From: Chromatiales bacterium
Lineage (GTDB): Bacteria; Pseudomonadota; Gammaproteobacteria; Chromatiales; Chromatiaceae
Assembly (NCBI GenBank): GCA_028280505.1
Contig: JANQLO010000020.1
Location: forward strand, 1 to 50,518
Length of the DNA: 50,518 bases
Reading direction: 5' to 3'
The notes below the pieces were generated by a model, which saw only the letters and a list, made by a program, of their open reading frames with translations, did no database searches and had not been told where the DNA came from. Positions 8,880-15,555 of the stretch are shown piece by piece. Numbering within the stretch: the stretch's first letter is position 1; every line of letters begins with the position of its first letter. Both the position numbers and the translations under genes were made by a program.

Positions 8880-8998
8880 ATATTTTAGATACGAAAGAAA
8901 GCCAGCAGGTAGGCTTGGTTCGGCGTAGAAAACAATGCTGCAAAGGTGAGGTCTATCGACTTCGGTTTTCACGATCCGTGTCATACCTATGTTCGAAA

Positions 8999-9075
8999 TG
9001 GCGCGCCCGAGAGGATTTGAACCTCTGACCCCCGCCTTCGGAGGGCGGTACTCTATCCAGCTGAGCTACGGGCGC
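8999..9075 (-). tRNA. tRNA-Arg (anticodon CCG)
   Basis: On the minus strand a 77-nt cloverleaf starts GCGCCCGTAGCTCAG, has anticodon stem CCGCC/GGCGG with loop CTCCGAA (anticodon CCG), a T arm AGAGG-TTCAAAT-CCTCT, acceptor CGGGCGC, discriminator G and an encoded CCA. All stems pair. It reads CGG arginine codons. The 123 bp between its 3' end and the island's right repeat show no gene. Confidence 0.95.
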
Positions 9076-9270
9076 AAAAACTAATTGTCTAATCCATGCC
9101 GTTGCGACATGTGGGTCGTTCTTCGAACGACAAGGGCGGTACTCCCGCCGCTGCGCGGCTTCTCCGGCCCAAAACCTGTCGGTTTGGGCGTTCGTTGCTG
9201 CTAAAGCCATGTTAAATGACTTTAGCTCGCCTGTCGGCGACCGCGCCTCACCCAGCTGAGCTACGGGCGC
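9076..9270 (-). repeat. tRNA-derived tandem repeat, copy A
   Basis: A 195-bp unit directly upstream of tRNA-Arg (minus strand). It ends with a copy of the tRNA 5' end (GCGCCCGTAGCTCAGCTG) but no 3' half. Between that fragment and a GAGTACCGCCC piece lies a chain of hairpins: CCGC/GCGG, CCCAAA/TTTGGG, a 7-bp stem GCTAAAG/CTTTAGC (9200-9226) with loop CCATGTTAAATGA, and TCGCC/GGCGA (9227-9240). Its first ~118 bp are nearly identical to copy B. Confidence 0.8.
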
Positions 9271-9462
9271 AAAAACTAATTGTCTAATCCATGCCGTTGC
9301 GACATGTGGGTCGTTCTTCGAACGACAAGGGCGGTACTCACGCCGCTGCGCGGCTTCTCCGGCCCAAAACCTGCCGGTTTGGGCGTTCGCGCCTTCAATC
9401 GCCATGTGTGTGACGATTGATCGCCTGTGGCGACCGGCGCTCACCCAGCTGAACTACGGGCG
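9271..9462 (-). repeat. tRNA-derived tandem repeat, copy B
   Basis: Second unit, 192 bp, with about two differences from copy A in its first ~118 bp. The variable hairpin has a different but again fully complementary stem, TCAATCG/CGATTGA (9395-9420), around the conserved loop form CCATGT...TGA. TCGCC/GGCGA is retained. It ends in a degenerate tRNA 5' end (GAACTACGGGCG on the plus strand). Sequence change with pairing kept argues that the folded form matters. Confidence 0.8.
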
Positions 9463-9478
9463 TATTCTCTCTTATTGG

Positions 9479-9502
9479 CCGGCCGGTCTCAATGCCGGCC
9501 GG
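9479..9502 (-). terminator. Stem-loop downstream of hypE
   Basis: CCGGCCGG, an 8-nt loop, then CCGGCCGG: an 8-bp GC-only stem that begins 11 bp beyond the hypE stop. No U-tract follows on the minus strand, so intrinsic termination is uncertain. It may be an RNA-stabilising 3' end. Confidence 0.4.
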
Positions 9503-9512
9503 GTTTTGCTGA

Positions 9513-10571
9513 TCAGCAAATCCTCGGCAACTGCTCCCCAACCAGCATATCGACAATACGTTCACCGCCGAAACCGGTTTCCAGAATCACGGTCGCGGCG
9601 GGGGATTCGGCCACATGGCCGACGATGGCGCTGTGCTCGCCGGCGGGGTGAGCACGCATGGCGGTGAGTACGGCATCGGCGTGGTCGCCGGGGACGATGG
9701 CGACGAGTTTGCCTTCGTTGGCGAGGTAAAGCGGGTCGAGGCCGAGGATTTCGCTGAGTCCGCGTACCTCGGGTCGGACCGGCAGCTCGGTTTCGTCGAG
9801 TCGGATGCAGGCCTTGCTGGCCTCGGCGAATTCGTTCAGCACGGTGGCGACGCCGCCGCGCGTGGCGTCGCGCAGGCAGTGGATGTCGGGGCAGGCCGCG
9901 AGCATCGTTTGGATCAAGTCGTTGAGCGGTTGGCAGTCGCTTTCGATATGACTTTCCAGGCCCATGTCGCCGCGTGCGTCGGCGATCGCGGCGCCGTGGT
10001 CGCCGATGAAGCCGTTGATCAGGATGGCGTCGCCGGGCCCGGCCTGATGGCTGGCGATGTTGATACCCTTCGGGATCACGCCAACGCCGGCGGTGTTGAT
10101 GAACAGTTTGTCGGCGGCACCTTTGTGAACCACCTTGGTGTCGCCGGTGACGATCTGCACCCCGGCCAGATCGGCGGTCGCCTTCATCGAGGCGACGATG
10201 CGCCGCAGATCAGCAACCGACATGCCTTCTTCGATGATCATGCCGCAGGTGAGGTAGCGCGGGACGGCACCGCCGACGGCCAGATCGTTGACCGTGCCGG
10301 CGACCGCGAGCTTGCCGATGTCACCGCCGGGGAAGAACAGCGGATCGACGACGTATGAATCGGTCGTCAGCGCCAGTCGATCGCCCGCGTTCAGCAGTGC
10401 GTTGGCATCGAAGCGCGCCTGGTCTTCGAGTTGCGACAGTGTGTCGTTGGCGAAGCCGTCGACGAACAGGTCGGCGATCAGGTCGCGCATGGCCTTGCCG
10501 CCGGCACCATGGGCAAGGGTGATGGTTTCGGCCCTGAGTGTACGTTTCGGTTTGGTCGCGGGCCGGTTCAT
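9513..10571 (-). CDS. hypE: Hydrogenase maturation protein HypE
   Basis: A 352-residue cytoplasmic enzyme that dehydrates the carbamoylated C-terminal cysteine to thiocyanate, the source of the Fe-bound CN- of the NiFe site. It ends PRIC, so the essential C-terminal Cys is present. The PurM/AIR-synthase-like fold shows LAHGAGGKAMRDLI at the N-terminus, DSYVVDPLFFPGGDIGKLAV in the middle and a DATRGGVA loop. It is the last gene of the long minus-strand maturation operon and overlaps hypD by 4 bp (ATGA). HypF, which carbamoylates it, is not encoded in the window. Confidence 0.97.
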   Translation of the reverse strand: MNRPATKPKRTLRAETITLAHGAGGKAMRDLIADLFVDGFANDTLSQLEDQARFDANALLNAGDRLALTTDSYVVDPLFFPGGDIGKLAVAGTVNDLAVGGAVPRYLTCGMIIEEGMSVADLRRIVASMKATADLAGVQIVTGDTKVVHKGAADKLFINTAGVGVIPKGINIASHQAGPGDAILINGFIGDHGAAIADARGDMGLESHIESDCQPLNDLIQTMLAACPDIHCLRDATRGGVATVLNEFAEASKACIRLDETELPVRPEVRGLSEILGLDPLYLANEGKLVAIVPGDHADAVLTAMRAHPAGEHSAIVGHVAESPAATVILETGFGGERIVDMLVGEQLPRIC

Positions 10572-11785
10572 GCGGCGGCCCCCTTGTTTTGTTTATGCTG
10601 GCGCTTGGCCAGCAGTTCGGGCAGGTTGCCGAAGTTGTAATAGGCCGCACAGGCACCTTCGGACGACACCATCAGCGCGCCGAGCGGCGTCTCCGGTGTG
10701 CAGGCGCCGCCGAATACCTTGCACTCCCACGGGCGGATCACGCCCTTGAGTACCTCGCCGCACTGGCAGGACTTCGGATCGGCGATCTTCAGATTCGGCA
10801 CCGAGAATTTGCGTTCGGCATCGAAGCGCGCATAGGCATCGCGCATTTTCACGCCGGAATGATCGATCGAACCCAGACCGCGCCACTCGAAGAATTCGCG
10901 CAGTTCGAATACCTGGTGGATCGCGGACAGGCCCGCCGGGTTGCCGCCGGACGGAACCACGCGCGAATACTGGTTCTCGACGTCGCAGCGGCCCTCGGCG
11001 AGTTGTTTGATCAGCATCCACAGCGACTGCAGGATATCCAGTGGTTCGAAGCCGGTGATCACGATGGGTTTGTCATAGGTCTCGGCGACGAAGCGGAAGG
11101 GTGCTTCACCGACCACCATGCTGACGTGCCCCGGTGCGAGAAAGCCGTCGAGTTGCATATCGGGCGAGTCGAGGATGGCCTTGATGGTCGGCACCGTGGT
11201 GATGTGATTGCAGAACAGCGAGAAGTTGTCGATGCCTTCGCGCTCGGCCTGCTGCACGGTCAGTGCTGTGCTCGGCATGGTGGTCTCGAAACCGAGGGCG
11301 AAAAAGATCACCTGACGCTCGGGGTTTTTGCGCGCGAGGTCGAGTGCATCGAGCGGCGAATAGACCATGCGGATATCGGCGCCGTCGGCCTTGGCCTGCA
11401 GCAGGCTCTTTTTCGAGCCGGGTACGCGCATGGCATCACCGAAGGTGGTGAAGATCACGTCCGGGCGCTCGGCCAGAGCGACACAGTCGTCGACCCGGCC
11501 CATCGGCAGCACGCACACCGGGCAGCCGGGCCCGTGCACCAGTTCGATCCGCCCGGGCAGCATCTGCTCGATGCCGTAGCGAAAGATGGTGTGGGTATGG
11601 CCGCCGCAGAACTCCATGATCTGCAAGGGCCGGTCGGTGGCCTGCGGAATCTGTTCGAGCAGGTTTTCGATCTCCTTGATCAATGCGCGGGCCTTGGTCG
11701 GATCGCGGAATTCGTCGACAAATCTCAGGGTCGAGGTTGTGTCGCTTTTGGCATCCCTTTGCTGATTCGAAGTGTTGTCTTTCAC
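10568..11785 (-). CDS. hypD: Hydrogenase maturation protein HypD
   Basis: A 405-residue iron-sulfur scaffold protein that, with HypC, carries the Fe(CN)2CO unit. Signature motifs are MEFCGGHTHTIFRYG, GPGCPVCVLPMGRVD, FFALGFETTMPST, LAPGHVSMVVG and a C-terminal cysteine set (ADPKSCQCGEVLKG, then CKVFGGACTPETPLGALMVSSEGAC) for the [4Fe-4S] cluster. It overlaps hypE and the SIS gene by 4 bp each, indicating translational coupling. Length is slightly above the usual ~375 residues because of an N-terminal tail. Confidence 0.97.
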   Translation of the reverse strand: MKDNTSNQQRDAKSDTTSTLRFVDEFRDPTKARALIKEIENLLEQIPQATDRPLQIMEFCGGHTHTIFRYGIEQMLPGRIELVHGPGCPVCVLPMGRVDDCVALAERPDVIFTTFGDAMRVPGSKKSLLQAKADGADIRMVYSPLDALDLARKNPERQVIFFALGFETTMPSTALTVQQAEREGIDNFSLFCNHITTVPTIKAILDSPDMQLDGFLAPGHVSMVVGEAPFRFVAETYDKPIVITGFEPLDILQSLWMLIKQLAEGRCDVENQYSRVVPSGGNPAGLSAIHQVFELREFFEWRGLGSIDHSGVKMRDAYARFDAERKFSVPNLKIADPKSCQCGEVLKGVIRPWECKVFGGACTPETPLGALMVSSEGACAAYYNFGNLPELLAKRQHKQNKGAAA

Positions 11786-12531
11786 GATGATTCTCCTGTG
11801 TCGGATTCGGCCGCCGGGTTTTCTCCCTCGTCCCTCGAACCTCGTCCCTCACCCCTGGCGGAGCCAAGTGCTCCGCGCTCGTCCGCCATGAGCGTATGCA
11901 CCAGGTCCCAGAGGATGTGGTAGCAGGCTACGTGCACCTCCTGGACGCGGTGGATGGAATCGGTTTCGACCACCAGGCAGTGATCGACCAGGCCGGATGC
12001 GCGCATCTCGCCGCCGCTGGCGCCGGCCAGGCCGAAGGTGATCAGGCCGAGTTGTTTGGCCTTGCGATAGGCGCCGATCAGGTTGTCCGAGTTGCCGCTG
12101 GTCGAAAAGCCCATGACGCCGTCGCCGGCACGGCCGTGCGCTTCGAGTTGGCGAACGAACACATGGGCGATGCCGACGTCGTTACCGACCGCGGTGAGCA
12201 TGGCGGTGTCCATGCACAGATTCATTGCCGGCAGCGCGACCCGGCCGGTGGTCACCGGGTGCTGGAACTCGACCGCGAAGTGCGCCGCGTCGCAACTCGA
12301 ACCGCCGTTGCCCATGCTGAACATGCGCCCGCCGTTTTGATAGATGCCGGCGACGGCGCGCGCGGCCTCGATCAGCGCCTCGGCATTGGCGGCGAAGAAA
12401 CGTTCCTTTTCCTGCAGACTGTGTTGCGATTTCTGTTTGACCGATTCGAGCAGCGCGGCCTGTTCGGCCGCGGCATCTTTCTTGCCGCCGTGCAGAAAGG
12501 GGTAGAGCGATTGAAGTTCGTCGTCGGCCAT
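11782..12531 (-). CDS. SIS-domain protein (phosphoheptose isomerase-like) in the hyp operon
   Basis: A 249-residue protein with a single SIS domain of GmhA type: GRMFSMGNGGSSCDAAHFAVEF, then GFSTSGNSDNLIGAYRKAKQLG, and a C-terminal helix VQEVHVACYHILWDLVH. GmhA interconverts sedoheptulose-7-phosphate and D-glycero-manno-heptose-7-phosphate, but GmhA is usually ~190-200 residues and this protein has an N-terminal helical extension and a ~25-residue acidic tail. It sits between hypC and hypD, overlaps hypD by 4 bp, and was probably 2 nt from hypC before the element at 12535-12784 inserted. Position suggests a role in hydrogenase biogenesis or sugar-phosphate supply; that is inference. Confidence 0.8.
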   Translation of the reverse strand: MADDELQSLYPFLHGGKKDAAAEQAALLESVKQKSQHSLQEKERFFAANAEALIEAARAVAGIYQNGGRMFSMGNGGSSCDAAHFAVEFQHPVTTGRVALPAMNLCMDTAMLTAVGNDVGIAHVFVRQLEAHGRAGDGVMGFSTSGNSDNLIGAYRKAKQLGLITFGLAGASGGEMRASGLVDHCLVVETDSIHRVQEVHVACYHILWDLVHTLMADERGALGSARGEGRGSRDEGENPAAESDTGESS

Positions 12532-12534
12532 GGT

Positions 12535-12784
12535 TAGCCCGCGTATTGCACGAAGGATTCGGATTTTGTGGGAGAGCTGGCTAAGCAGGTCGGCTGATCG
12601 CCCGAAGATGCATAGCCGCTACTATGGATCGAGGGGGATCGGCCGAGATGCGACGCCAGATCTTTCACAAAACCGAATAGGATAAAGTGTATCTGCGCCA
12701 TCGGGAGCAAAGTGATGTGCGATTGTTTGATAACCAGGGTTTTCTCGATCATGCTGGTTCCGCCTTCGTGCAATATGCGGGCTA
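12535..12784. mobile_element. MITE-like element inserted between hypC and the SIS gene
   Basis: A 250-bp AT-richer insert. 20-bp terminal inverted repeats (12537-12556 and 12763-12782, sequence GCCCGC-R-TATTGCACGAAGG) match at 19 of 20 positions and are flanked on both sides by TA, the target duplication of Tc1/mariner-IS630-type elements. Removing the insert and one TA restores a hypC stop TAA followed 2 nt later by the SIS gene ATG. The insertion changed the hypC stop to TAG. It encodes no credible protein. Confidence 0.8.
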
Positions 12785-13060
12785 GCCCTTGCTAGCTTTT
12801 ATCGCGGCGAGTTCTTCCTGCGCCTCCCCGAGTTCGGTCAACAGCGCCAGTGTTTTGTGTGCCTCGTCTTCGTCGATACGGCTCATCGCGAAGCCGACAT
12901 GCACCAGCACCCAGTCGCCGATGCATTGCGCCGGCGGGTGTGCGGCATCGACAATACAACCGATGTTCACCGGACGCTGCACGCCGGCGATGTCGACCTT
13001 GGCCATGAGGTCGTCGGCATCGATGATTTCTACGATCTGGCCGGGTATGCCTAAACACAT
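12782..13060 (-). CDS. hypC: Hydrogenase assembly chaperone HypC
   Basis: A 92-residue chaperone that begins MCLGIPGQIVEI; Cys2 is the family's essential residue, used to hold the Fe(CN)2CO unit with HypD and to deliver it to a large-subunit precursor. The OB-fold core GDWVLVHVGFAMSRIDEDEA is intact. It lies 21 bp after hupV. Its stop codon is formed by the end of the inserted MITE-like element. A second HypC-family gene (hybG) is at 34025. Confidence 0.96.
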   Translation of the reverse strand: MCLGIPGQIVEIIDADDLMAKVDIAGVQRPVNIGCIVDAAHPPAQCIGDWVLVHVGFAMSRIDEDEAHKTLALLTELGEAQEELAAIKASKG

Positions 13061-13081
13061 ATCAGGACACCTCTTGTCGTG

Positions 13082-14548
13082 TCAGTGCACCGTGCAGACC
13101 ATGCACGGATCGAATGAACGCACGATATGTTGAATGGCGACCGTGTCCTTGCCGTCACCGTCGATTGGCGTTCCCGCCAGTGCCTGCTCCAGCGCGCCGG
13201 GACTGTCCTGTTCGTCGCGTGGTGAGAAGTTCCAGGTCGTGGGCGCCACGATCTGGTAGTTGAGTATGCGGTGATGTTTCACCTTGATCCAATGGCCGAG
13301 GCTGCCGCGTGCCGCTTCGACCAGGCCGAAGCCTTCGGCCTCTTCGGGCAGTTTTCCGTGATTGCAAAAGGGCTTGCCGATGTCCATCGCCTGCACCCAT
13401 TGCTCCATCACCGGCAAGACCCGCGCGACTTCGAGCAGTCGTGCGATTACGCGGTTGCGGACATTGCCGCCGGACTCGGCGACCAGCTCACGAATCAAGG
13501 GATGTCCGTCGACCTGCTGACGCGCGAGCGCGCCGACCTCCATCACGTCGCCGTCGTAGCGCGGCGCTTTGCACCAGCTATAGGCGCCCTCGGCATCCGC
13601 ATCGGGCAAGGTGCTGCCCTCGAAAGGATGGCGCGGTTTGCGTTGTGCATGCATCCAGCTGTGGCTGATGTCTTCGGTGATCGCGTTGGTGCGTAATGGC
13701 GCGAGGCCTTGTTGCCACGTGCCGATGGCGAACACCGGCTTGCTGTTGTTTTCGCTTGTGGGATAGGCGCCATAGCTCATGAAGTTGTCGCTGGCGCGAC
13801 CGAGCCGGTGAAGAGCGAGGTCGTCGGCCAGCATCAGAAAGCGGCCGAAGTCGCTGTCGGGATGGGCCTCGGCCCATTCGCGTAACTCGTCTTGACTCGC
13901 CAATGCCGTGACCGCTTCGAGCCGGTCGGCGAACAAGGTGCGTTCGAGAAAGCGTCGCAGGCCGAGCATGATGGCTTGTAGACGCAGACGTTCGCGGGAC
14001 TCGATCGCGCGTGTCGTACCGCCGGGTTGCAATGCCAGGGAATGCGGCCATTTGCCGGCCAGTATGCCGGTGGTATGCAGGAGTTCGGCGCGTGCCGGTA
14101 ACAACTCACGCGATGCGCTACCGCGTTGCGCCGTGAAGCGTTCGGCGATCATGCTGTACCAAGGCTTGTCGGCATAGCCGGCGCGCGCGAAGTCCGGCAT
14201 GAAGAACAAATAAAAATGTGACAGATGGTCGGCCAGGTTCTCGCACGCCAGGATCAGATTGGTCGCCAGTCGACCGTTGTCCGCCATCTCGACATCCTCG
14301 ATCTGGGCCAGTGCGCGGGCCGCGGCGACCGATTGCGACACCGAGCAGATGCCGCAGATGCGTGGTGTCACGACCAGGGCGTCACGCGGGTCTTTGCCGT
14401 TGAGGATTTGTTCGAAGCCGCGATACAGCGGCGAATTCACCCAGGCCGCGGATACCTGCCCGTCGGCGATCTCGATCTGTACCTCGAGATCGCCTTCGAC
14501 GCGATTGAAAGGGCCGATCAATCGACGGGTGGGTTTCGGATCGCTCAT
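13082..14548 (-). CDS. hupV: Regulatory (H2-sensing) [NiFe]-hydrogenase large subunit HupV/HoxC
   Basis: A 488-residue NiFe subunit of the cytoplasmic H2 sensor. Ni-binding motifs are RICGIC (Cys65, Cys68) and DPCMVC (Cys482, Cys485). The protein stops at the His of DPCMVCTVH, so it lacks the C-terminal extension that endopeptidases remove in catalytic hydrogenases. That feature is diagnostic of HupV/HoxC sensors. I start it at ATG 14548 (MSDPKPTRR), which overlaps the hupU stop by 4 bp; the frame is open further upstream but that part is antisense to nothing family-like. With HupU it reports H2 to HupT. Confidence 0.95.
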   Translation of the reverse strand: MSDPKPTRRLIGPFNRVEGDLEVQIEIADGQVSAAWVNSPLYRGFEQILNGKDPRDALVVTPRICGICSVSQSVAAARALAQIEDVEMADNGRLATNLILACENLADHLSHFYLFFMPDFARAGYADKPWYSMIAERFTAQRGSASRELLPARAELLHTTGILAGKWPHSLALQPGGTTRAIESRERLRLQAIMLGLRRFLERTLFADRLEAVTALASQDELREWAEAHPDSDFGRFLMLADDLALHRLGRASDNFMSYGAYPTSENNSKPVFAIGTWQQGLAPLRTNAITEDISHSWMHAQRKPRHPFEGSTLPDADAEGAYSWCKAPRYDGDVMEVGALARQQVDGHPLIRELVAESGGNVRNRVIARLLEVARVLPVMEQWVQAMDIGKPFCNHGKLPEEAEGFGLVEAARGSLGHWIKVKHHRILNYQIVAPTTWNFSPRDEQDSPGALEQALAGTPIDGDGKDTVAIQHIVRSFDPCMVCTVH

Positions 14549-15555
14549 TTGAGCGTCGGCTTCTTGCCGGCACCGGGTGGCACGACGATGTGATCGGCGA
14601 CCGCATTCGCGCGTAGCCGGCGTGGTGTCGCGGCCTTGGACAAGGACGCCAGCGCGATGAACCAGGCCTTGGGCATGTCGGTCGGCAGTCCGATCGGGAT
14701 GCCGGCGATCTTGGGTGTTTCGGTAAAGGTATGGCCGGGTTCCTCGAAGCCCGGTGCGGTGCAGTTGATACAGGCATAGCCGCCGCGGATGCACGAGCCT
14801 TCGCCGTTCCAGGGGCGACGGTTGCAATCGGCATGTGCCTGGGTGCCGAGGCAACCCATGTGTTCCATCATGCAGCCCTGGTCGGACGGCAGTTCGGCGC
14901 TGGCCTTGAACTCGTAGTATTCGTTGCGTGTGCAACCGTGATGTACCAGGTGATTGGTATAGCTGCGCGGCCGGTTGAATTCGTCCAGCTCGGCGGTACC
15001 GAGTTCGCCGAGGGCGAGTTGCATTAGGGTGTCGGTCACCCAACCGGGGTGCGTCGGGCAGCCGGCGACGTTGATCGCCGGCAGGCCGTCGGGGCTGACC
15101 CATTGTCCGTCCAACAGGCCGCCCTTGTCGCTGCCGTCGTACTGCAGGCCGCAGGCTTCGCCGGGGTTGTCGCCGCCCGAGGTGATACCCCCGAAGGCCG
15201 CGCAACTGCCGATCGCCAGCGTGTAGCGGGCACGCGCGCTGAGGTCGCGAATCCAGTCCATCATCGGACGGCCGGTGCCGGCCAGCACATGGAAGCGTCC
15301 GCTGCCGTTCGGTCCGCGCATGACGGAACCCTCGAGGCACAGGGCGTCCAGCGGTTGGCTGCCGTCGACGACGCGTTCGAGCAGCGCGATGAATTCCTCG
15401 TTCGAGGCCTCGCTGAGCGACGGATGCCAGAGCAGTTCGATACCGGCCAGTTCGAGGGTGTTGTACAGATCCGGGGATTCGGCATTCAGCAGCGACATGC
15501 TGCAGCCGCCACAGCCGCCGGATTGCAACCAGAGAATACGAAAGGGCGCGCTCAT
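14545..15555 (-). CDS. hupU: Regulatory [NiFe]-hydrogenase small subunit HupU/HoxB
   Basis: A 336-residue iron-sulfur subunit. It begins directly with the FRILWLQSGGCGGCSM proximal-cluster motif and has no Tat signal, as expected for a cytoplasmic sensor. Further ligands are visible: GSCAAFGG, AGCPTHPGW, HHGCTRNEYYEF, DQGCMMEHMGCLG, and the medial set CNRRPWNG...CIRGGYACINC. ATG 15555 is chosen because upstream codons in this frame belong to hupT. The start overlaps the hupT stop by 4 bp, and the end overlaps hupV. Confidence 0.95.
   Translation of the reverse strand: MSAPFRILWLQSGGCGGCSMSLLNAESPDLYNTLELAGIELLWHPSLSEASNEEFIALLERVVDGSQPLDALCLEGSVMRGPNGSGRFHVLAGTGRPMMDWIRDLSARARYTLAIGSCAAFGGITSGGDNPGEACGLQYDGSDKGGLLDGQWVSPDGLPAINVAGCPTHPGWVTDTLMQLALGELGTAELDEFNRPRSYTNHLVHHGCTRNEYYEFKASAELPSDQGCMMEHMGCLGTQAHADCNRRPWNGEGSCIRGGYACINCTAPGFEEPGHTFTETPKIAGIPIGLPTDMPKAWFIALASLSKAATPRRLRANAVADHIVVPPGAGKKPTLK

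Larger units (their letters stand above)
4030..8990. mobile_element. Putative recombinase-ATP-grasp-NTPase island
   Basis: A block of clearly lower GC content than both flanks. It contains a tyrosine recombinase, an ATP-grasp enzyme and a large NTPase, and lies between a truncated parE and a tRNA-Arg gene. Boundaries are approximate: left from the point where ParE homology ends (~4035), right just before the tRNA 3' end. I found no direct repeat of the tRNA 3' end at the left edge, so a standard tRNA-targeted integration is not demonstrated. Confidence 0.6.

Noticed and set aside
4030-9075. Considered tRNA-Arg 3'-end integration of the island
   Set aside because: No direct repeat of the tRNA 3' end was found at the left edge; the island boundary there is a truncated parE.
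8953-9444. 163-codon minus-strand ORF with two near-identical segments
   Set aside because: It is a translation of tRNA-Arg and of the tRNA-derived tandem repeats (the familiar PVAQLDR...FKSSRARH pseudo-protein), not a gene.
10538-11923. 461-codon plus-strand ORF opposite hypD and hypE
   Set aside because: Antisense shadow of two certain genes in GC-rich DNA; composition (Gln, His and Gly rich) is typical of reverse-strand shadows.
12534-12773. 79-codon minus-strand ORF between hypC and the SIS gene
   Set aside because: It lies entirely in the inserted MITE-like element and has no family-like sequence.
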